Below are positions 49,636 through 59,862 of a stretch of DNA of 64,000 bases, in pieces. The DNA is taken from assembly GCF_016093275.1 (NCBI RefSeq), contig NZ_JAEDAK010000003.1, positions 248,001 to 312,000 of the forward strand, read 5' to 3'. The position numbers and the translations under genes are program-made. The notes below the pieces were generated by a model. The model searched no databases. It was not told the DNA's origin and was given only the letters and a program-made list of their open reading frames with translations. Positions within the stretch are counted from its first letter, which is position 1; every line of letters begins with the position of its first letter. The DNA is from Inhella proteolytica (GTDB lineage: Bacteria; Pseudomonadota; Gammaproteobacteria; Burkholderiales; Burkholderiaceae_C).

Positions 49636-49690
49636 AAAACCAGAGCGTCTAACCTAAATCTGGCTCAGATCCTGAGCAACGAAGGAGCCC

Positions 49691-50578
49691 ATGATGAAAC
49701 TCGTGAAGCGCGCAATCGCCCTCGCCAGCTTGCTGGCCCTGTCGACCGGCGCTCTGGCCGGCAATTCGGTCTCTAACAATGTTCCCAGCGGCGCCGTTCT
49801 GTTCTCGGACGACAGTGCTGAGCGCTGGATTGATGTCAACGACAACGGTGTTCTGGATATCGGCGACAAGCTGCGCGGCATCCTGACTATCAATCAGATT
49901 TCCGGTGGTGGCCCTGCCACGCTGATCGGCGGCAATACCGGAAACAATGAACTGACCGGCATTTTCCAGACCGTGGTGACCAACATGGTTGCCGCCGGTA
50001 CCGGGAAGTTTGACTACACCTTTGCAGCTGACGCCGCCTTCGCTGCTGAGTTTGGTCTGGCCGCCGGCACTGTTGGCGCCTTCTTTGATGACAGCGCCAA
50101 CAACTTCGCACGTGAAGGCTGTGGCACTTACGGTGCTTGTGAAGCCACCGCCACCGGTGGTGCGCTGTGGGCATCCTTCGGCCTGAGCGGCGGCTTCTGG
50201 ACCGCTGCTGGCGCTGCCGCCAACCCGGGCCTGGGTGCCGTGCTGCCTCTGGGTACGCCGCTGGGCACCTTCGGCATCGGCATGAACTTCGTTGTGAACA
50301 ACACCGGTTATCAGTGGAACAAGGTGAACTGCTTCGACACCACCACGTTCACGATGTATCAAGTGGACTTCTGCGGCCAGGGCGGCATCTTGGCCTCGGG
50401 TCGTAACGCCGACAACAATCCCGGTTTGCCGGGCATGCAGTCGACCAACACGCCTTACGAGCTGTTCGACAACGTCGACTTCACCGCCAACCGCGTGCCG
50501 GAACCCACGAGCTTGGTGCTGACTGGCATGGCCCTGCTGGGCCTGGGCGCTGCAGCCCGCCGCAGCAAGAAGCAGTAA
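49691..50578 (+). CDS. PEP-CTERM sorting-signal protein (exosortase substrate)
   Basis: A 295-residue exported protein with a signal peptide (AIALASLLALSTGALAGN). The C-terminus carries the full sorting signal: VPEPTSLVL, a hydrophobic helix (TGMALLGLGAAA) and the basic tail RRSKKQ. The body is Gly/Ala/Asn-rich with no recognisable enzyme domain; four Cys residues (two in GCGTYGAC, then NCF and FCG) could form disulfides. XrtA at 34920 should cut and anchor it while EPS is exported. A site GAAGGAG lies just before tandem ATGs (49691 and 49694). Expression is likely from the sigma-54 promoter, and a strong terminator follows. Confidence 0.95.
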   Translation: MMKLVKRAIALASLLALSTGALAGNSVSNNVPSGAVLFSDDSAERWIDVNDNGVLDIGDKLRGILTINQISGGGPATLIGGNTGNNELTGIFQTVVTNMVAAGTGKFDYTFAADAAFAAEFGLAAGTVGAFFDDSANNFAREGCGTYGACEATATGGALWASFGLSGGFWTAAGAAANPGLGAVLPLGTPLGTFGIGMNFVVNNTGYQWNKVNCFDTTTFTMYQVDFCGQGGILASGRNADNNPGLPGMQSTNTPYELFDNVDFTANRVPEPTSLVLTGMALLGLGAAARRSKKQ

Positions 50579-50612
50579 TCACTGCGTTACTGCGTAGTCG
50601 GCCTTAAGGCTT

Positions 50613-50640
50613 GAAAACGGCACCTCCGGGTGCCGTTTTC
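50613..50640 (+). terminator. Rho-independent terminator after the PEP-CTERM gene
   Basis: A 12-base-pair stem GAAAACGGCACC/GGTGCCGTTTTC with a TCCG loop, followed by ATTTG, starts 35 bases after the stop at 50578. The stem is perfect and ends in a T-run. It should end the monocistronic PEP-CTERM transcript. Confidence 0.85.
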
Positions 50641-50739
50641 ATTTGTGCCATGGGCCCGCAGCCTTACCGCGCGGCATCAGTCTGCACTCACCCGCACTTT
50701 CGGCTAGCCTAGTCACCCCTCCAACTTCCGATCAGCAGC

Positions 50740-51615
50740 GTGGCAACTTATAGCTTCGACTATGCGCGCGCGTTCTCCCGCAATTTCGGGTGGGTAAGCG
50801 CCGAAGAGCAGCAGCAATTGCGCCGCGCGCGTGTTGCCGTGGCAGGGTTGGGCGGGGTTGGCGGAGAGCATGTCCACACCTTGGCTCGACTGGGCGTAGC
50901 GCACTTCCACATCGCAGACTTCGACGAATTCGACGTTCACAACATGAACCGCCAGGCCGGTGCTTTCATGTCAACGATGGGGCGAGCCAAGCTTGAGGTG
51001 GTGGCCGAACAGGCTCGCGACATCAACCCAGAAGTCGAACTCGAACTGTTTCCCCGGGGCGTGCAAGAGGAAGACATCGATCGCTTCCTGGAAGGAGTGG
51101 ACCTCTACATCGACGGGCTGGACTTCTTTGCCCTCGCCATCCGCCGCAAAGTCTTTGCGGCCTGCCAGGCCAAGGGCATCCCCGCCATTACCGCTGCGCC
51201 ATTGGGCATGGGGATGTCGTTTCTGTACTTTGACCCCAAGGGCATGAGCTTCGAGCAGTACTTCCGCATGGAGGGGCAGCCCGAGTACGAACAGTACGCG
51301 CGTTTTGCTGTTGGCCTCAGCCCCGCGATGCTGAATCGCCACTATCTGGTGGCACCTCAGGCGGTGAACCTGCAGGAAAAACGCGGGCCTTCAACGCCAA
51401 TGGCCATCAAGCTCTGCGCGGGCTTTTTGGGCACGGCTGTACTCAAGCTGCTGCTGGGCCGAGGCGAATTGCCCGCCGCGCCCTGGTCGCTGCACTTTGA
51501 CGCCTATCAGCTCAAGTTCAAGCGCTGCTGGCGCCCAGGCGGCAATGCACATCCCATGCAGCGCCTGCTGCTTCACTTCATGCGACCCATCTTCCAAGGG
51601 CGCAAAAAGGTCTGA
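50740..51615 (+). CDS. E1-like ThiF-family adenylyltransferase
   Basis: A 291-residue protein from a GTG start; an in-frame TAG lies about 30 bases upstream, so no longer start exists. The ATP-binding motif GLGGVGGEHV (36-45) is followed by HIADFDEFDVHNMNRQ with the arginine finger, and YIDGLDFFALAIRRK, which all fit ThiF/MoeB/HesA proteins. The paired CxxC zinc motifs of MoeB/ThiF are not seen. C-terminal residues 225-291 are not recognised. It should adenylate a C-terminal carboxylate or small acid. The nitroreductase-like gene at 45648 is the natural partner, since fused ThiF-nitroreductase proteins are known. It converges on the hydrolase gene with a 9-base gap. Confidence 0.82.
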   Translation: MATYSFDYARAFSRNFGWVSAEEQQQLRRARVAVAGLGGVGGEHVHTLARLGVAHFHIADFDEFDVHNMNRQAGAFMSTMGRAKLEVVAEQARDINPEVELELFPRGVQEEDIDRFLEGVDLYIDGLDFFALAIRRKVFAACQAKGIPAITAAPLGMGMSFLYFDPKGMSFEQYFRMEGQPEYEQYARFAVGLSPAMLNRHYLVAPQAVNLQEKRGPSTPMAIKLCAGFLGTAVLKLLLGRGELPAAPWSLHFDAYQLKFKRCWRPGGNAHPMQRLLLHFMRPIFQGRKKV

Positions 51616-51624
51616 CTACCAACT

Positions 51625-52752
51625 TCAGGCAAGTCCCGCCAAGGGGTGGCTGTCGACCGGCCACGGTGAACTGAACATCCGCTCAACCAGGGCAGGCTCG
51701 ATCGCATCGGCTTGACTGGGCTGCCAGCGGGGCTGATGGTCTTTATCGATCGCCAGGGCCCGGATGCCTTCCACGGTATCGCAGTGCTGGTCATGCCAAG
51801 CCGGCTCAAAACACCAATGCACCAGATTGCGCTCTAGTCGCAGGTCTTCAGCCAGGCTCAGCCCGCGACCGCGGCGCACCAGCTCCAGGCTGATGGTCAT
51901 GGCCAGCGGCGAGTTCTTGCTCAGTTGCGCCAGCACGTGGCGTGACCAATCACTGTTCTCGGCGTGCAGAGAAGCGAGCAAGGGCAGCAGCCCAGCCGCA
52001 CTGAAGTGGCGGTCGATGCGCTCGCGCTCTCCTTGATGCAGGGCGTCGGGTGCCACCTCCGCACAGTCCATCACAGTGGCCACTACCCGTTCGGCATTGG
52101 GCTGCGGGCGGCTGCGGAGCGCCTCAATGAGCCCCGGGAGTTCGGCGCCGCGCACGAACACATCCCCTAAGCCTAGCGCGATGGCATCACCCGCCCCCAA
52201 GGCCTGGCCCGTCAGCGCCAGCCACTCACCCACATGGCCGGGGCACTGCGCCAGGAACCAGCCGCCCCCGACATCAGGAAAGAGACCGATATGGGCTTCG
52301 GGCATGGCGAGCTTGCTGCGTTCCGTCAGCACGCGCAGCCGGGCCCCCTGGCTGATGCCCATGCCACCGCCCATCACGATGCCATCCATCAGCGCGATGT
52401 AAGGCTTGGGATAGTTGTGGATCTCGTAGTTCAGCGCGTACTCCTCGGTGAAGAAGTCACCGAGTGCCTTGTCCTTAGCCTTGGCCGCCGTGTGAAAAAA
52501 GCGGATGTCGCCACCCGCACAGAAGGCCGGTGGTTTGCCCTCGCGGCTGGCGCCCAGCACGGCGACGGCTTCGATGCGCGGATCCTGGGCCCAGGCGCTC
52601 AGCAGGGTGCGCAGGTCGCGGATCATGGCCAGCGAGAGCGCATTCAGTGCCTGGGGCCGGTTCAAGGTGATGATGCCCAGCACGCCGTTGACCTCGGCCA
52701 GGATCTGGCCGTCGCTGCCCAGGAGAGGGATCAAGGATGGGGTGTCACTCAT
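51625..52752 (-). CDS. 3-hydroxyisobutyryl-CoA hydrolase (crotonase family)
   Basis: The 375-residue protein starts at ATG 52752, overlapping the EamA stop codon; the 69 upstream in-frame codons lie inside that gene. Crotonase-fold motifs: GIITLNRPQALNALSLAMI, FCAGGDIRFF (oxyanion hole), GIVMGGGMGISQGARLRV and MPEAHIGLFPDVGGGWFLA. The last motif, with Glu and Asp, and the length near 360-380 separate HIBCH-type hydrolases from simple enoyl-CoA hydratases. It acts in valine breakdown. An ordinary metabolic gene, not part of the EPS system. Confidence 0.88.
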   Translation of the reverse strand: MSDTPSLIPLLGSDGQILAEVNGVLGIITLNRPQALNALSLAMIRDLRTLLSAWAQDPRIEAVAVLGASREGKPPAFCAGGDIRFFHTAAKAKDKALGDFFTEEYALNYEIHNYPKPYIALMDGIVMGGGMGISQGARLRVLTERSKLAMPEAHIGLFPDVGGGWFLAQCPGHVGEWLALTGQALGAGDAIALGLGDVFVRGAELPGLIEALRSRPQPNAERVVATVMDCAEVAPDALHQGERERIDRHFSAAGLLPLLASLHAENSDWSRHVLAQLSKNSPLAMTISLELVRRGRGLSLAEDLRLERNLVHWCFEPAWHDQHCDTVEGIRALAIDKDHQPRWQPSQADAIEPALVERMFSSPWPVDSHPLAGLA

Positions 52753-53618
52753 GCCAGAGGCTCCAGCGCCGGGCGGCGGCGCAGTTCGTTCAGAAACAGG
52801 GCCGTGAGCACCAGGCTGCCCCCGGCCAGGGTATTTGGGCCCGGCGCTTCGCCTGCCAGCCACCAGACCCAGGCGACGCCGAACAGCAGCTCCAGTTGCC
52901 CCAACAGGGAGAGTTCGGTGGCGCTGAGCACGCGCGCCAGATGGACGACGAGCACACAAGGCAGCGCGAGTTGGAACATGCCCAGAAAGCCCAGCCAGGC
53001 CATGTCGGCACCCGATGCATGGAAGGGCCAGGCCAAGGGCAGGGTCAGCAGTGCCGAGGCCAGTCCGCCGAGTGCCACGGCATGCGGGAGCGACACCGTG
53101 CCACTGCTACGGCCGAAGCGCTGCAGGACGATCCAATTGGTGGAAGCGGCAATCGGCACCGCGAGCGCCACCAGGGCGCCCCATCCCGGCTTCGCATCGC
53201 CGCCAAACATCCACGCCACGCCCGCACAGGCCAACAAGACGGCCAGCCCGGTGCGCAGCGCCATGGGCTGCTTCAGCACCACCCAGGCCAGCACCGCTGT
53301 CATCAAGGGGCCGAGCGACATGACCACCAGCACCTGGGCCACAGGGCTGATGCTGACGGCAACCATGAAGGCCGTGAACATCACCGCCCAGCAGGCGCTC
53401 GAAGCCCAGAGTGCCTTGCTCGGGTGCAGCAAGGGCGCCAGCCCCGCCCTGCCCTCGCGCAAGCCCCACCACAGCAGCAGCGTGAGTGCGGTGAAGGCAG
53501 AGCGCCAGAAGGTCACCTCAAAGGGACGGGCGCTCTCCAGCTGACGGCTGACGATGCCCGCGCTACTCCACAGCAGGGTCACCAGCACCATCAGCAGCAG
53601 CGCGCGGCGGTGGCTCAT
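52749..53618 (-). CDS. EamA/DMT-family transporter
   Basis: A 289-residue inner-membrane protein with ten predicted helices in two EamA repeats (about 5-140 and 150-285). It starts ALLLMVLVTLLWSSAGIVSRQL, followed by FEVTFWRSAFTALTLLLWWG, both typical of drug/metabolite transporters. ATG 53618 was chosen over an in-frame extension to 53741 that lies inside typA. The substrate is unknown. It is followed with a 4-base overlap by the hydrolase gene. Confidence 0.87.
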   Translation of the reverse strand: MSHRRALLLMVLVTLLWSSAGIVSRQLESARPFEVTFWRSAFTALTLLLWWGLREGRAGLAPLLHPSKALWASSACWAVMFTAFMVAVSISPVAQVLVVMSLGPLMTAVLAWVVLKQPMALRTGLAVLLACAGVAWMFGGDAKPGWGALVALAVPIAASTNWIVLQRFGRSSGTVSLPHAVALGGLASALLTLPLAWPFHASGADMAWLGFLGMFQLALPCVLVVHLARVLSATELSLLGQLELLFGVAWVWWLAGEAPGPNTLAGGSLVLTALFLNELRRRPALEPLA

Positions 53619-53629
53619 GCGCCGGCGCT

Positions 53630-55468
53630 TCAGCCTGCAGCGTTTTCGCGCGCCATGCGCTTGCGCTCGTGCTCGACCAGATAGCGCTTGCGCAGGCGCA
53701 CGCTCTTGGGCGTGATCTCGACCAGTTCGTCGTCCTCGCAAAACTCAACGCCGTATTCCAGGGTCAGGTCGATCGGGGGCGTGATCTTGATCGCGTCTTC
53801 CTTGCCGCTGACGCGGAAGTTGGTCAGCTGCTTGGTGCGCGTGGCGTTGACGACCAGGTCGTTGTCGCGGTTGTGGATGCCGACGATCATGCCCTCGTAC
53901 ACCGGGTCGCCGGCCTTGACGAACATGCGACCACGGTCGTCGAGCTTGCCCAGGGCGTAGGTGAAGATCTCGCCGGCGTCCATCGAGATCAGCACGCCAT
54001 TCTTGCGGCTGCCGATGTCGCCCTTGTGCGGCTCGTAACCGTCGAAGATGTTCGAGATCAGGCCCGAGCCGCGCGTCAGGTTGAGGAATTCGTTACTGAA
54101 GCCGATCAGGCCGCGCGCCGGGATGCGGTACTCCAGGCGGACGCGACCACGGCCGTCCGGCTCCATGTTGACCAGTTCGCCCTTGCGCTCGCCCAGGGCC
54201 TGCATCACGCCGCCCTGATGGGCCTCCTCGATGTCGGCGGTCACCAGCTCGATCGGCTCGCAGCGCACGCCGTCGATTTCCTTGAACACCACGCGCGGCT
54301 TGCCAACGGCCAGCTCAAAGCCTTCGCGGCGCATGTTCTCGATCAGGATGGTCAGGTGCAGTTCGCCGCGGCCCATCACTTCGAACACGCCGTCCTCGTC
54401 CGTCTCCTTGACGCGCAGCGCGACGTTGCTCTGCAGCTCCTTCTGCAGGCGGTCCCAGATCTGGCGGCTGGTGACGAACTTGCCTTCACGGCCGGCCAGG
54501 GGCGAGGTGTTGACGCAGAAATTCATCGTCAGCGTCGGCTCGTCGACCTTGAGCATCGGCAGCGGTTGCGGGTTGGCCGGGTCGGTGATGGTCACGCCCA
54601 TGCCGATGTCCTCGATGCCATTGATGAGCACGATGTCGCCGGGGCCGGCTTCCTGCACCATCATGCGGTCCAGGCCCTTGAACTTCAGCACCTGGTTGAT
54701 GCGGCCCTTGGCAGTCTTGCCGTCCGGGCCTTCCATCACCAGCACGTCCATGCCCGGCTTGATGGTGCCCTGGTTGATGCGGCCCACGCCGATGCGGCCG
54801 ACGTATGACGAATAGTCCAGCGAGCTGATCTGCATCTGCAACGGAGCGCTTTCCTCGCCCTCGTGCGGCTGCACATGGCGCAGGATGGTCTCGAACAGCG
54901 GGGCCATCGAATCGCCCCACTTCTCGCCCGGCTCGCCCTCTTCGAGCGAGGACCAGCCGTTGATGCCCGAGGCGTAGACGACTGGGAAGTCGAGCTGCTC
55001 GTCGGTGGCGCCGAGCTTGTCGAACAGATCAAAGGCGGCGTTGATGACGGCATCCGGCTTGGCGCCCGGCTTGTCGACCTTGTTGACGACCACGATCGGG
55101 CGCAGGCCCAGGGCCAGGGCCTTCTTGGTCACGAAGCGAGTCTGCGGCATCGGGCCTTCCTGGGCGTCGATCAGCAGCACCACACCGTCCACCATCGAGA
55201 GCGCACGCTCAACCTCACCACCAAAGTCCGCGTGGCCCGGGGTGTCGACGATGTTGATGTGCGTGCCTTCCCAGCTCACCGCGCAGTTCTTGGCCAGGAT
55301 GGTGATGCCGCGTTCCTTTTCGATCGCGTTGCTGTCCATCACGCATTCCTCGACCTGCTCGTGAGCAGCGAAGGTGCCGGACTGGCGCAGCAGCTGGTCG
55401 ACGAGGGTGGTCTTGCCATGGTCCACGTGGGCAATGATGGCGATGTTGCGGATTTGCTTGTTGCTCAT
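53630..55468 (-). CDS. typA: Ribosome-associated GTPase TypA/BipA
   Basis: A 612-residue translational GTPase. G1 is AHVDHGKTT (13-21), G2 [11 protein letters not shown]3 [10 protein letters not shown] and G4 NKVDKPGA. The C-terminal half has the EF-G domain III/V-like parts and TypA-specific region ([23 protein letters not shown], about 430-450). It helps 50S assembly and growth at low temperature or stress. It lies downstream of truB in the conserved rimP operon order. Confidence 0.96.
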   Translation of the reverse strand: MSNKQIRNIAIIAHVDHGKTTLVDQLLRQSGTFAAHEQVEECVMDSNAIEKERGITILAKNCAVSWEGTHINIVDTPGHADFGGEVERALSMVDGVVLLIDAQEGPMPQTRFVTKKALALGLRPIVVVNKVDKPGAKPDAVINAAFDLFDKLGATDEQLDFPVVYASGINGWSSLEEGEPGEKWGDSMAPLFETILRHVQPHEGEESAPLQMQISSLDYSSYVGRIGVGRINQGTIKPGMDVLVMEGPDGKTAKGRINQVLKFKGLDRMMVQEAGPGDIVLINGIEDIGMGVTITDPANPQPLPMLKVDEPTLTMNFCVNTSPLAGREGKFVTSRQIWDRLQKELQSNVALRVKETDEDGVFEVMGRGELHLTILIENMRREGFELAVGKPRVVFKEIDGVRCEPIELVTADIEEAHQGGVMQALGERKGELVNMEPDGRGRVRLEYRIPARGLIGFSNEFLNLTRGSGLISNIFDGYEPHKGDIGSRKNGVLISMDAGEIFTYALGKLDDRGRMFVKAGDPVYEGMIVGIHNRDNDLVVNATRTKQLTNFRVSGKEDAIKITPPIDLTLEYGVEFCEDDELVEITPKSVRLRKRYLVEHERKRMARENAAG

Positions 55469-55476
55469 GGCAGTTC

Positions 55477-56427
55477 TCAGGTCAGTGATACGGGGCCAGC
55501 GAGCAGGGTCTGCAGCTCGATGGGGCTGAGCAGTCGCTCAGGAATCAATTCGCCGCCGGCAATGCGGGCGGAGCCAAGGAAGGCCTTGGGTTCAGGGCCG
55601 AAGGCACGCACCCGCGCCGAGGGCGCGAGCCCCGTGCGGCGGCGGATGCCGGCCAGCAGCTTGCCGGCGTTCTCGGCGTCGAGGCGCACCAGGGGGCAGT
55701 CGTCCAGCAGCAGATCGGGCGGCAGCAGATGACTCAGCCGGGCCGTGTCATCTTCCGCTTCGAGCTGCTCAATGGTCACGGTCTGGGCCAGATGCAGCGG
55801 GCCACTTTGGGTGCGGCGCAGCGCGCTCAGGTGCGCGCCGCAGCCCAGCAGCTCGCCAAGATCATCGGCCAGGGTGCGGATGTAGGTGCCCTTGGAGCAG
55901 CGCACGGCAAGCTGCATCGTCTCGCCGTCCTGTGACAGCAGTTCGAGCGCATGGATGGTGACGCGGCGCGATTCCCGCTCCACCGTCTTGCCCTGACGCG
56001 CCAGCTCGTACAGCGCCTTGCCCTCGTGCTTGAGCGCCGAGTGCATGGGGGGCACTTGCTCGATCTCTCCCCGCAACTGCTGCAAGGCCGCCTGCAGTTG
56101 CTCCGGTGTGAAGCTGATCGCACGCTCGCGCAGCACCTCGCCCTCGCGGTCGCCGGTGGCCGTGGTCTGCCCCAGGCGCAGCGTCGCGACATAGGCCTTG
56201 TCGGCCTCCAGATTGAGCTGGCTGAACTTGGTGGCCGCGCCGAAGCACAGCGGCAGCAGGCCGGTGGCCAGCGGGTCCAGGGTGCCGGTATGGCCGGCCT
56301 TCTCCGCCCGCAGCAGGCGCTTCACCTTCTGCAGCGCGTCGTTGCTCGACAGGCCCAGCGGCTTGTCAAGCAGCAGCACGCCATGCAAAGCACGGCGCGG
56401 CAGGCGCGGGCGGGGGGTGGCTTGCAT
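55477..56427 (-). CDS. truB: tRNA pseudouridine(55) synthase TruB
   Basis: A 316-residue enzyme. The catalytic Asp is D51 in KAGHTGTLDPLATGLLPLC. Other motifs: LLDKPLGLSSNDAL near the start and CSKGTYIRTLADDLGELLG in the middle. It converts U55 of the T-loop in tRNAs to pseudouridine. The ATG shares bases with the rbfA stop codon, so the pair is translationally coupled. Confidence 0.96.
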   Translation of the reverse strand: MQATPRPRLPRRALHGVLLLDKPLGLSSNDALQKVKRLLRAEKAGHTGTLDPLATGLLPLCFGAATKFSQLNLEADKAYVATLRLGQTTATGDREGEVLRERAISFTPEQLQAALQQLRGEIEQVPPMHSALKHEGKALYELARQGKTVERESRRVTIHALELLSQDGETMQLAVRCSKGTYIRTLADDLGELLGCGAHLSALRRTQSGPLHLAQTVTIEQLEAEDDTARLSHLLPPDLLLDDCPLVRLDAENAGKLLAGIRRRTGLAPSARVRAFGPEPKAFLGSARIAGGELIPERLLSPIELQTLLAGPVSLT

Positions 56428-56810
56428 CAGTCCTCGCGGTCCTCGTCGGCATCAAGTGCTCGCGTGCGGTTGGCCTGCTGGATCAGCGCGTTCATCTCCG
56501 CCGCACGCTCGGTGCTGTGGTCGAAGTGGAAATGCAGGGTCGGCACGGTGTGGATCTGCAGCCGCTTGAACAGGCCGTTGCGCAGGAAGCCGGCGGCCTC
56601 GTTCAGCGCCTCCGCCGTGGCGTCGGGCGAGCCCACCAGCAAGGTGAAGAACACCTTGGCATGGGCGTAATCGGGCGTGACCTCGACAGCCGAGATCGTC
56701 AGCATGCCGATGCGCGGATCCTTGAGCTCGCGGATCAGCTCGGCCAGATCGCGCTGGATCTGGTCGGCGACGCGGAAGCTGCGGTTGGGGGTGGACTTCT
56801 TGTGGCGCAT
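56427..56810 (-). CDS. rbfA: Ribosome-binding factor A
   Basis: A 127-residue KH-type protein: [46 protein letters not shown] is the classic RbfA core, and [21 protein letters not shown] the C-terminal end. It binds the 30S subunit and assists 16S rRNA maturation at the 5' end. It sits between infB and truB, as in most bacteria. Confidence 0.96.
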   Translation of the reverse strand: MRHKKSTPNRSFRVADQIQRDLAELIRELKDPRIGMLTISAVEVTPDYAHAKVFFTLLVGSPDATAEALNEAAGFLRNGLFKRLQIHTVPTLHFHFDHSTERAAEMNALIQQANRTRALDADEDRED

Positions 56811-56832
56811 GAGCGGTTCTCCTGGATGGACA

Positions 56833-56863
56833 AAGCCCCGACCGGCACTGCCGGTCGGGGCTT
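56833..56863 (-). other. Perfect 14-bp hairpin between infB and rbfA
   Basis: AAGCCCCGACCGGC (56833-56846) pairs exactly with GCCGGTCGGGGCTT (56850-56863) around a 3-base loop. It lies 21 bases beyond the infB stop. No T-run follows on the minus strand, so it is not a standard terminator. It may attenuate transcription, protect the infB 3' end or be a processing site. Confidence 0.7.
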
Positions 56864-56884
56864 GTCACGAATCCTGCTACCGGC

Positions 56885-59803
56885 TTACAGGGTTCGGGCG
56901 ACTTCCTTGACTTCGAAGAATTCGAGCTGGTCGCCTTCGTGGATGTCGGTGTAGTTCTTCAGCTTCACACCGCACTCGAAGCCTTCCTTGACTTCCTTGA
57001 CGTCATCCTTGAAGCGCTTGAGCGAATCCAGCTCGCCGGTGTAGATCACCACGTTGTCGCGCAGCAGGCGGAAGCGCGCGTCGCGCTTGACCGTGCCATT
57101 GGTGACCATACAGCCCGCAATGGTGCCGATCTTGGTCGCCACGATGACGTTGCGGATCTCGGCCGTGCCGAGGATCTCCTCACGCTGCTCGGGCGCCAGC
57201 ATGCCGCCCATGGCCGCCTTGACATCGTCCACCGCGTCGTAGATGACGTTGTAGTAGCGCAGGTCCACGCCATTGCTCTCGGCCAGCTTGCGCGCGCCGG
57301 CGTCGGCACGGGTGTTGAAACCGATGACCACCGCCTTGGAGGCGATCGCCAGGTTGATGTCGGTTTCGCTGATGCCGCCGACCGCCGAGTGGACGATCTG
57401 CACGCGCACTTCTTCGGTGCTGAGCTTGAGCAGCGAAGCGGCCAGCGCTTCCTGCGAACCCTGCACGTCCGCCTTGACGATCAGCGCCAGGGTCTGGGCC
57501 TCGCCCTTGCCCATGTTCTCGAACATGTTCTCGAGCTTGGCGGCCTGCTGCTTGGCCAACTTCACGTCGCGGTACTTGCCGGCGCGGAAGGTAGCGATTT
57601 CACGGGCGCGGCGCTCGTCGCCCAGCACCATGAACTCATCACCGGCACGCGGCACGTCCGAAAGGCCTTGGATCTCCACCGGGATCGACGGGCCTGCCTC
57701 GTTGGCAGCCCTACCGTCCTCGTCCAGCATGGCGCGCACGCGGCCGAAGGTCGAACCGGCCAGCACCACGTCGCCCCGCTTGAGCGTGCCGCTCTGCACC
57801 AGCACCGTGGCCACCGGGCCGCGGCCCTTGTCCAGCTTGGCTTCGATGACCAGGCCCTTGGCCATGGATTCGACCGGAGCGGTCAGCTCCAGCACCTCGG
57901 CCTGCAGCAGCACCTGTTCGAGCAGGCTGTCGATGCCCTCGCCCGTCTTGGCCGACACCGGCACGAAGGGCGAATCGCCGCCGTACTCTTCCGGCACGAC
58001 TTCTTCACCGACCAGTTCCTGCTTGACGCGGTCCAGGTTGGCGCCGGGCTTGTCGATCTTGTTGATCGCCACCACCAGCGGCACATTGGCGGCCTTGGCG
58101 TGGTGGATGGCTTCCTTCGTCTGCGGCATGACGCCGTCGTCCGCCGCCACGACCAGGATCACCAAGTCGGTGGCCTTGGCGCCGCGGGCACGCATGGCCG
58201 TGAAGGCCTCGTGACCCGGGGTGTCCAGGAAGGTGATGACGCCACGCGGGGTTTCGACGTGATACGCGCCGATGTGCTGCGTGATGCCGCCTGCTTCGCC
58301 CGAGGCCACGCGCGCGCTGCGGATCTTGTCCAGCAGCGAGGTCTTGCCGTGGTCGACGTGACCCATGACGGTGACAACCGGCGGGCGCGGCAGGGCCTCG
58401 AAGGCCTTCTCGGCGCCGTCTTCCTCTTCCAGGAAGGCGTCCGGGTCGTCCAGCTTGGCCGCGAAGGCCTTGTGGCCCATTTCCTCGACCACGATCATGG
58501 CCGTTTCCTGGTCCAGCGCCTGGTTGATGGTGACCATCTGGCCCAGTTGCATCAGCTTCTTGATGACCTCGGCGGCCTTGACCGACATCTTGTGCGCCAG
58601 GTCGGCCACCGTGATGGTCTCGGGAATGTGCACTTCCTGGATCACCGGCTCGGTCGGCGCCACGAAGTTCGACTGGCCTTCGCCACGGTCGCCACGACGG
58701 CCGCCCTTAGGCGCCTTCCAGCCCGGCGTGCCGCGGCCGGCTCCGGCCGTGGTGTCGCCGCGGGTCTTGAGGCCGCGCTTCTTGGCCGCATCGTCGGCCC
58801 AGCTGCTGCTGAGCTTCTCGCTCTTGACGGACTTCTTGTCGCCCGGCTTGGCGGCGCCTGCATTGGCTGCCGGGGCCGGCGCACCGGTCACGCCCGGCTT
58901 CTTGTGCAGGGTGCCCTTGATTCCCGGGGCTTCGACCGGCTTGGGTTCTTCCGGCTTCTTCGCCACCAGCACCTTCTTGGGTGCATTCATCATGGCGCGA
59001 ATGGCCGCAGCCTCGGCTTCCGCCGCCTTGCGGCGACGATCCAGCTCGGCCGCCTTGGCGGCCGTCTCGGCCGTGATGTCGGCTGCCTTGACCACGCGCA
59101 GTGCGGGCTTGGGCGCCTCAACCGGAGCCGGCGCCGGGGCTGCCGCTTCCACCTTGGCTTCGGGCTTGGCCTCGACCTTGGCTTCAGGCTTGGTTTCCGC
59201 CGTGGTTTCGGGCTTGGCCTTGGCGCTCTTGGCATTCTTGGCGGCTTCGGCCTCCGCCTGCGCGGCCGCCAGAGCGGCCTCTGCCGCAGCCTTGGCAGCG
59301 GCTTCCGCAGCGGCACGCTCTTCAGCCGCCTTGCGCTCGGCCTCTTCACGCGCACGGGCTTCCGCCTCGGCACGCTCACGGGCCTGACGCTCCAGCTCCG
59401 CCTGCTCGCGCGCCAGCGCTTCGGCCTGGGCCCGCGCTTCTTCTTCGCGGCGCGCCAGTTCGGCGGCTTCCAGCGCAGCAGTCTCGTCAGAGGCCGGGCC
59501 GTCGTCACGCTTCACGAACACCCGCTTCTTGCGCGTCTCGACCGTGATGGTGCGCGCCTTGCCGCTGGCATCGGCCTGCTTGATCTCGGTGGTCGACTTC
59601 TTGACCAGGGTGATCTTCTTGCGGTCCGCACCGGCCGTGCCGTGGGACTGGCGCAGGTGTTCAAGCAGGCGTTCCTTGTCGCCTTCGGTCAGCGCATCGG
59701 CCGCCGAGGCCTTGGGTACGCCGGCAGCCTGCAGCTGCTCAAGCAGCGTGCTGGCCGGGCGGTTCAGCTCGGCGGCAAATTGAGCGACGGTGGTCACAGC
59801 CAT
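56885..59803 (-). CDS. infB: Translation initiation factor IF-2
   Basis: A 972-residue factor. The IF2_N domain is at 1-60, then a long Ala/Glu/Lys-rich helical linker (about 100-330) and another IF2_N-like part (about 390-440). The GTPase domain begins near 475 with G1 [14 protein letters not shown], then [15 protein letters not shown] and [13 protein letters not shown]. Domains II-IV occupy the rest, ending [24 protein letters not shown]. It brings fMet-tRNA to the 30S subunit. It follows nusA after 59 bases. The full-length open frame on the opposite strand is a composition artefact. Confidence 0.97.
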   Translation of the reverse strand: MAVTTVAQFAAELNRPASTLLEQLQAAGVPKASAADALTEGDKERLLEHLRQSHGTAGADRKKITLVKKSTTEIKQADASGKARTITVETRKKRVFVKRDDGPASDETAALEAAELARREEEARAQAEALAREQAELERQARERAEAEARAREEAERKAAEERAAAEAAAKAAAEAALAAAQAEAEAAKNAKSAKAKPETTAETKPEAKVEAKPEAKVEAAAPAPAPVEAPKPALRVVKAADITAETAAKAAELDRRRKAAEAEAAAIRAMMNAPKKVLVAKKPEEPKPVEAPGIKGTLHKKPGVTGAPAPAANAGAAKPGDKKSVKSEKLSSSWADDAAKKRGLKTRGDTTAGAGRGTPGWKAPKGGRRGDRGEGQSNFVAPTEPVIQEVHIPETITVADLAHKMSVKAAEVIKKLMQLGQMVTINQALDQETAMIVVEEMGHKAFAAKLDDPDAFLEEEDGAEKAFEALPRPPVVTVMGHVDHGKTSLLDKIRSARVASGEAGGITQHIGAYHVETPRGVITFLDTPGHEAFTAMRARGAKATDLVILVVAADDGVMPQTKEAIHHAKAANVPLVVAINKIDKPGANLDRVKQELVGEEVVPEEYGGDSPFVPVSAKTGEGIDSLLEQVLLQAEVLELTAPVESMAKGLVIEAKLDKGRGPVATVLVQSGTLKRGDVVLAGSTFGRVRAMLDEDGRAANEAGPSIPVEIQGLSDVPRAGDEFMVLGDERRAREIATFRAGKYRDVKLAKQQAAKLENMFENMGKGEAQTLALIVKADVQGSQEALAASLLKLSTEEVRVQIVHSAVGGISETDINLAIASKAVVIGFNTRADAGARKLAESNGVDLRYYNVIYDAVDDVKAAMGGMLAPEQREEILGTAEIRNVIVATKIGTIAGCMVTNGTVKRDARFRLLRDNVVIYTGELDSLKRFKDDVKEVKEGFECGVKLKNYTDIHEGDQLEFFEVKEVARTL

Positions 59804-59862
59804 CTGGGGAATCCTTGGGGTGTCTTGGTGCGGTAGCAGTTAGGTCGGGTGCAGGGCTTGGA

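Noticed and set aside
56939-59836. 965-residue plus-strand open frame opposite infB
   Set aside because: Composition artefact of the Ala/Glu/Lys-rich IF-2 linker; no domain pattern.
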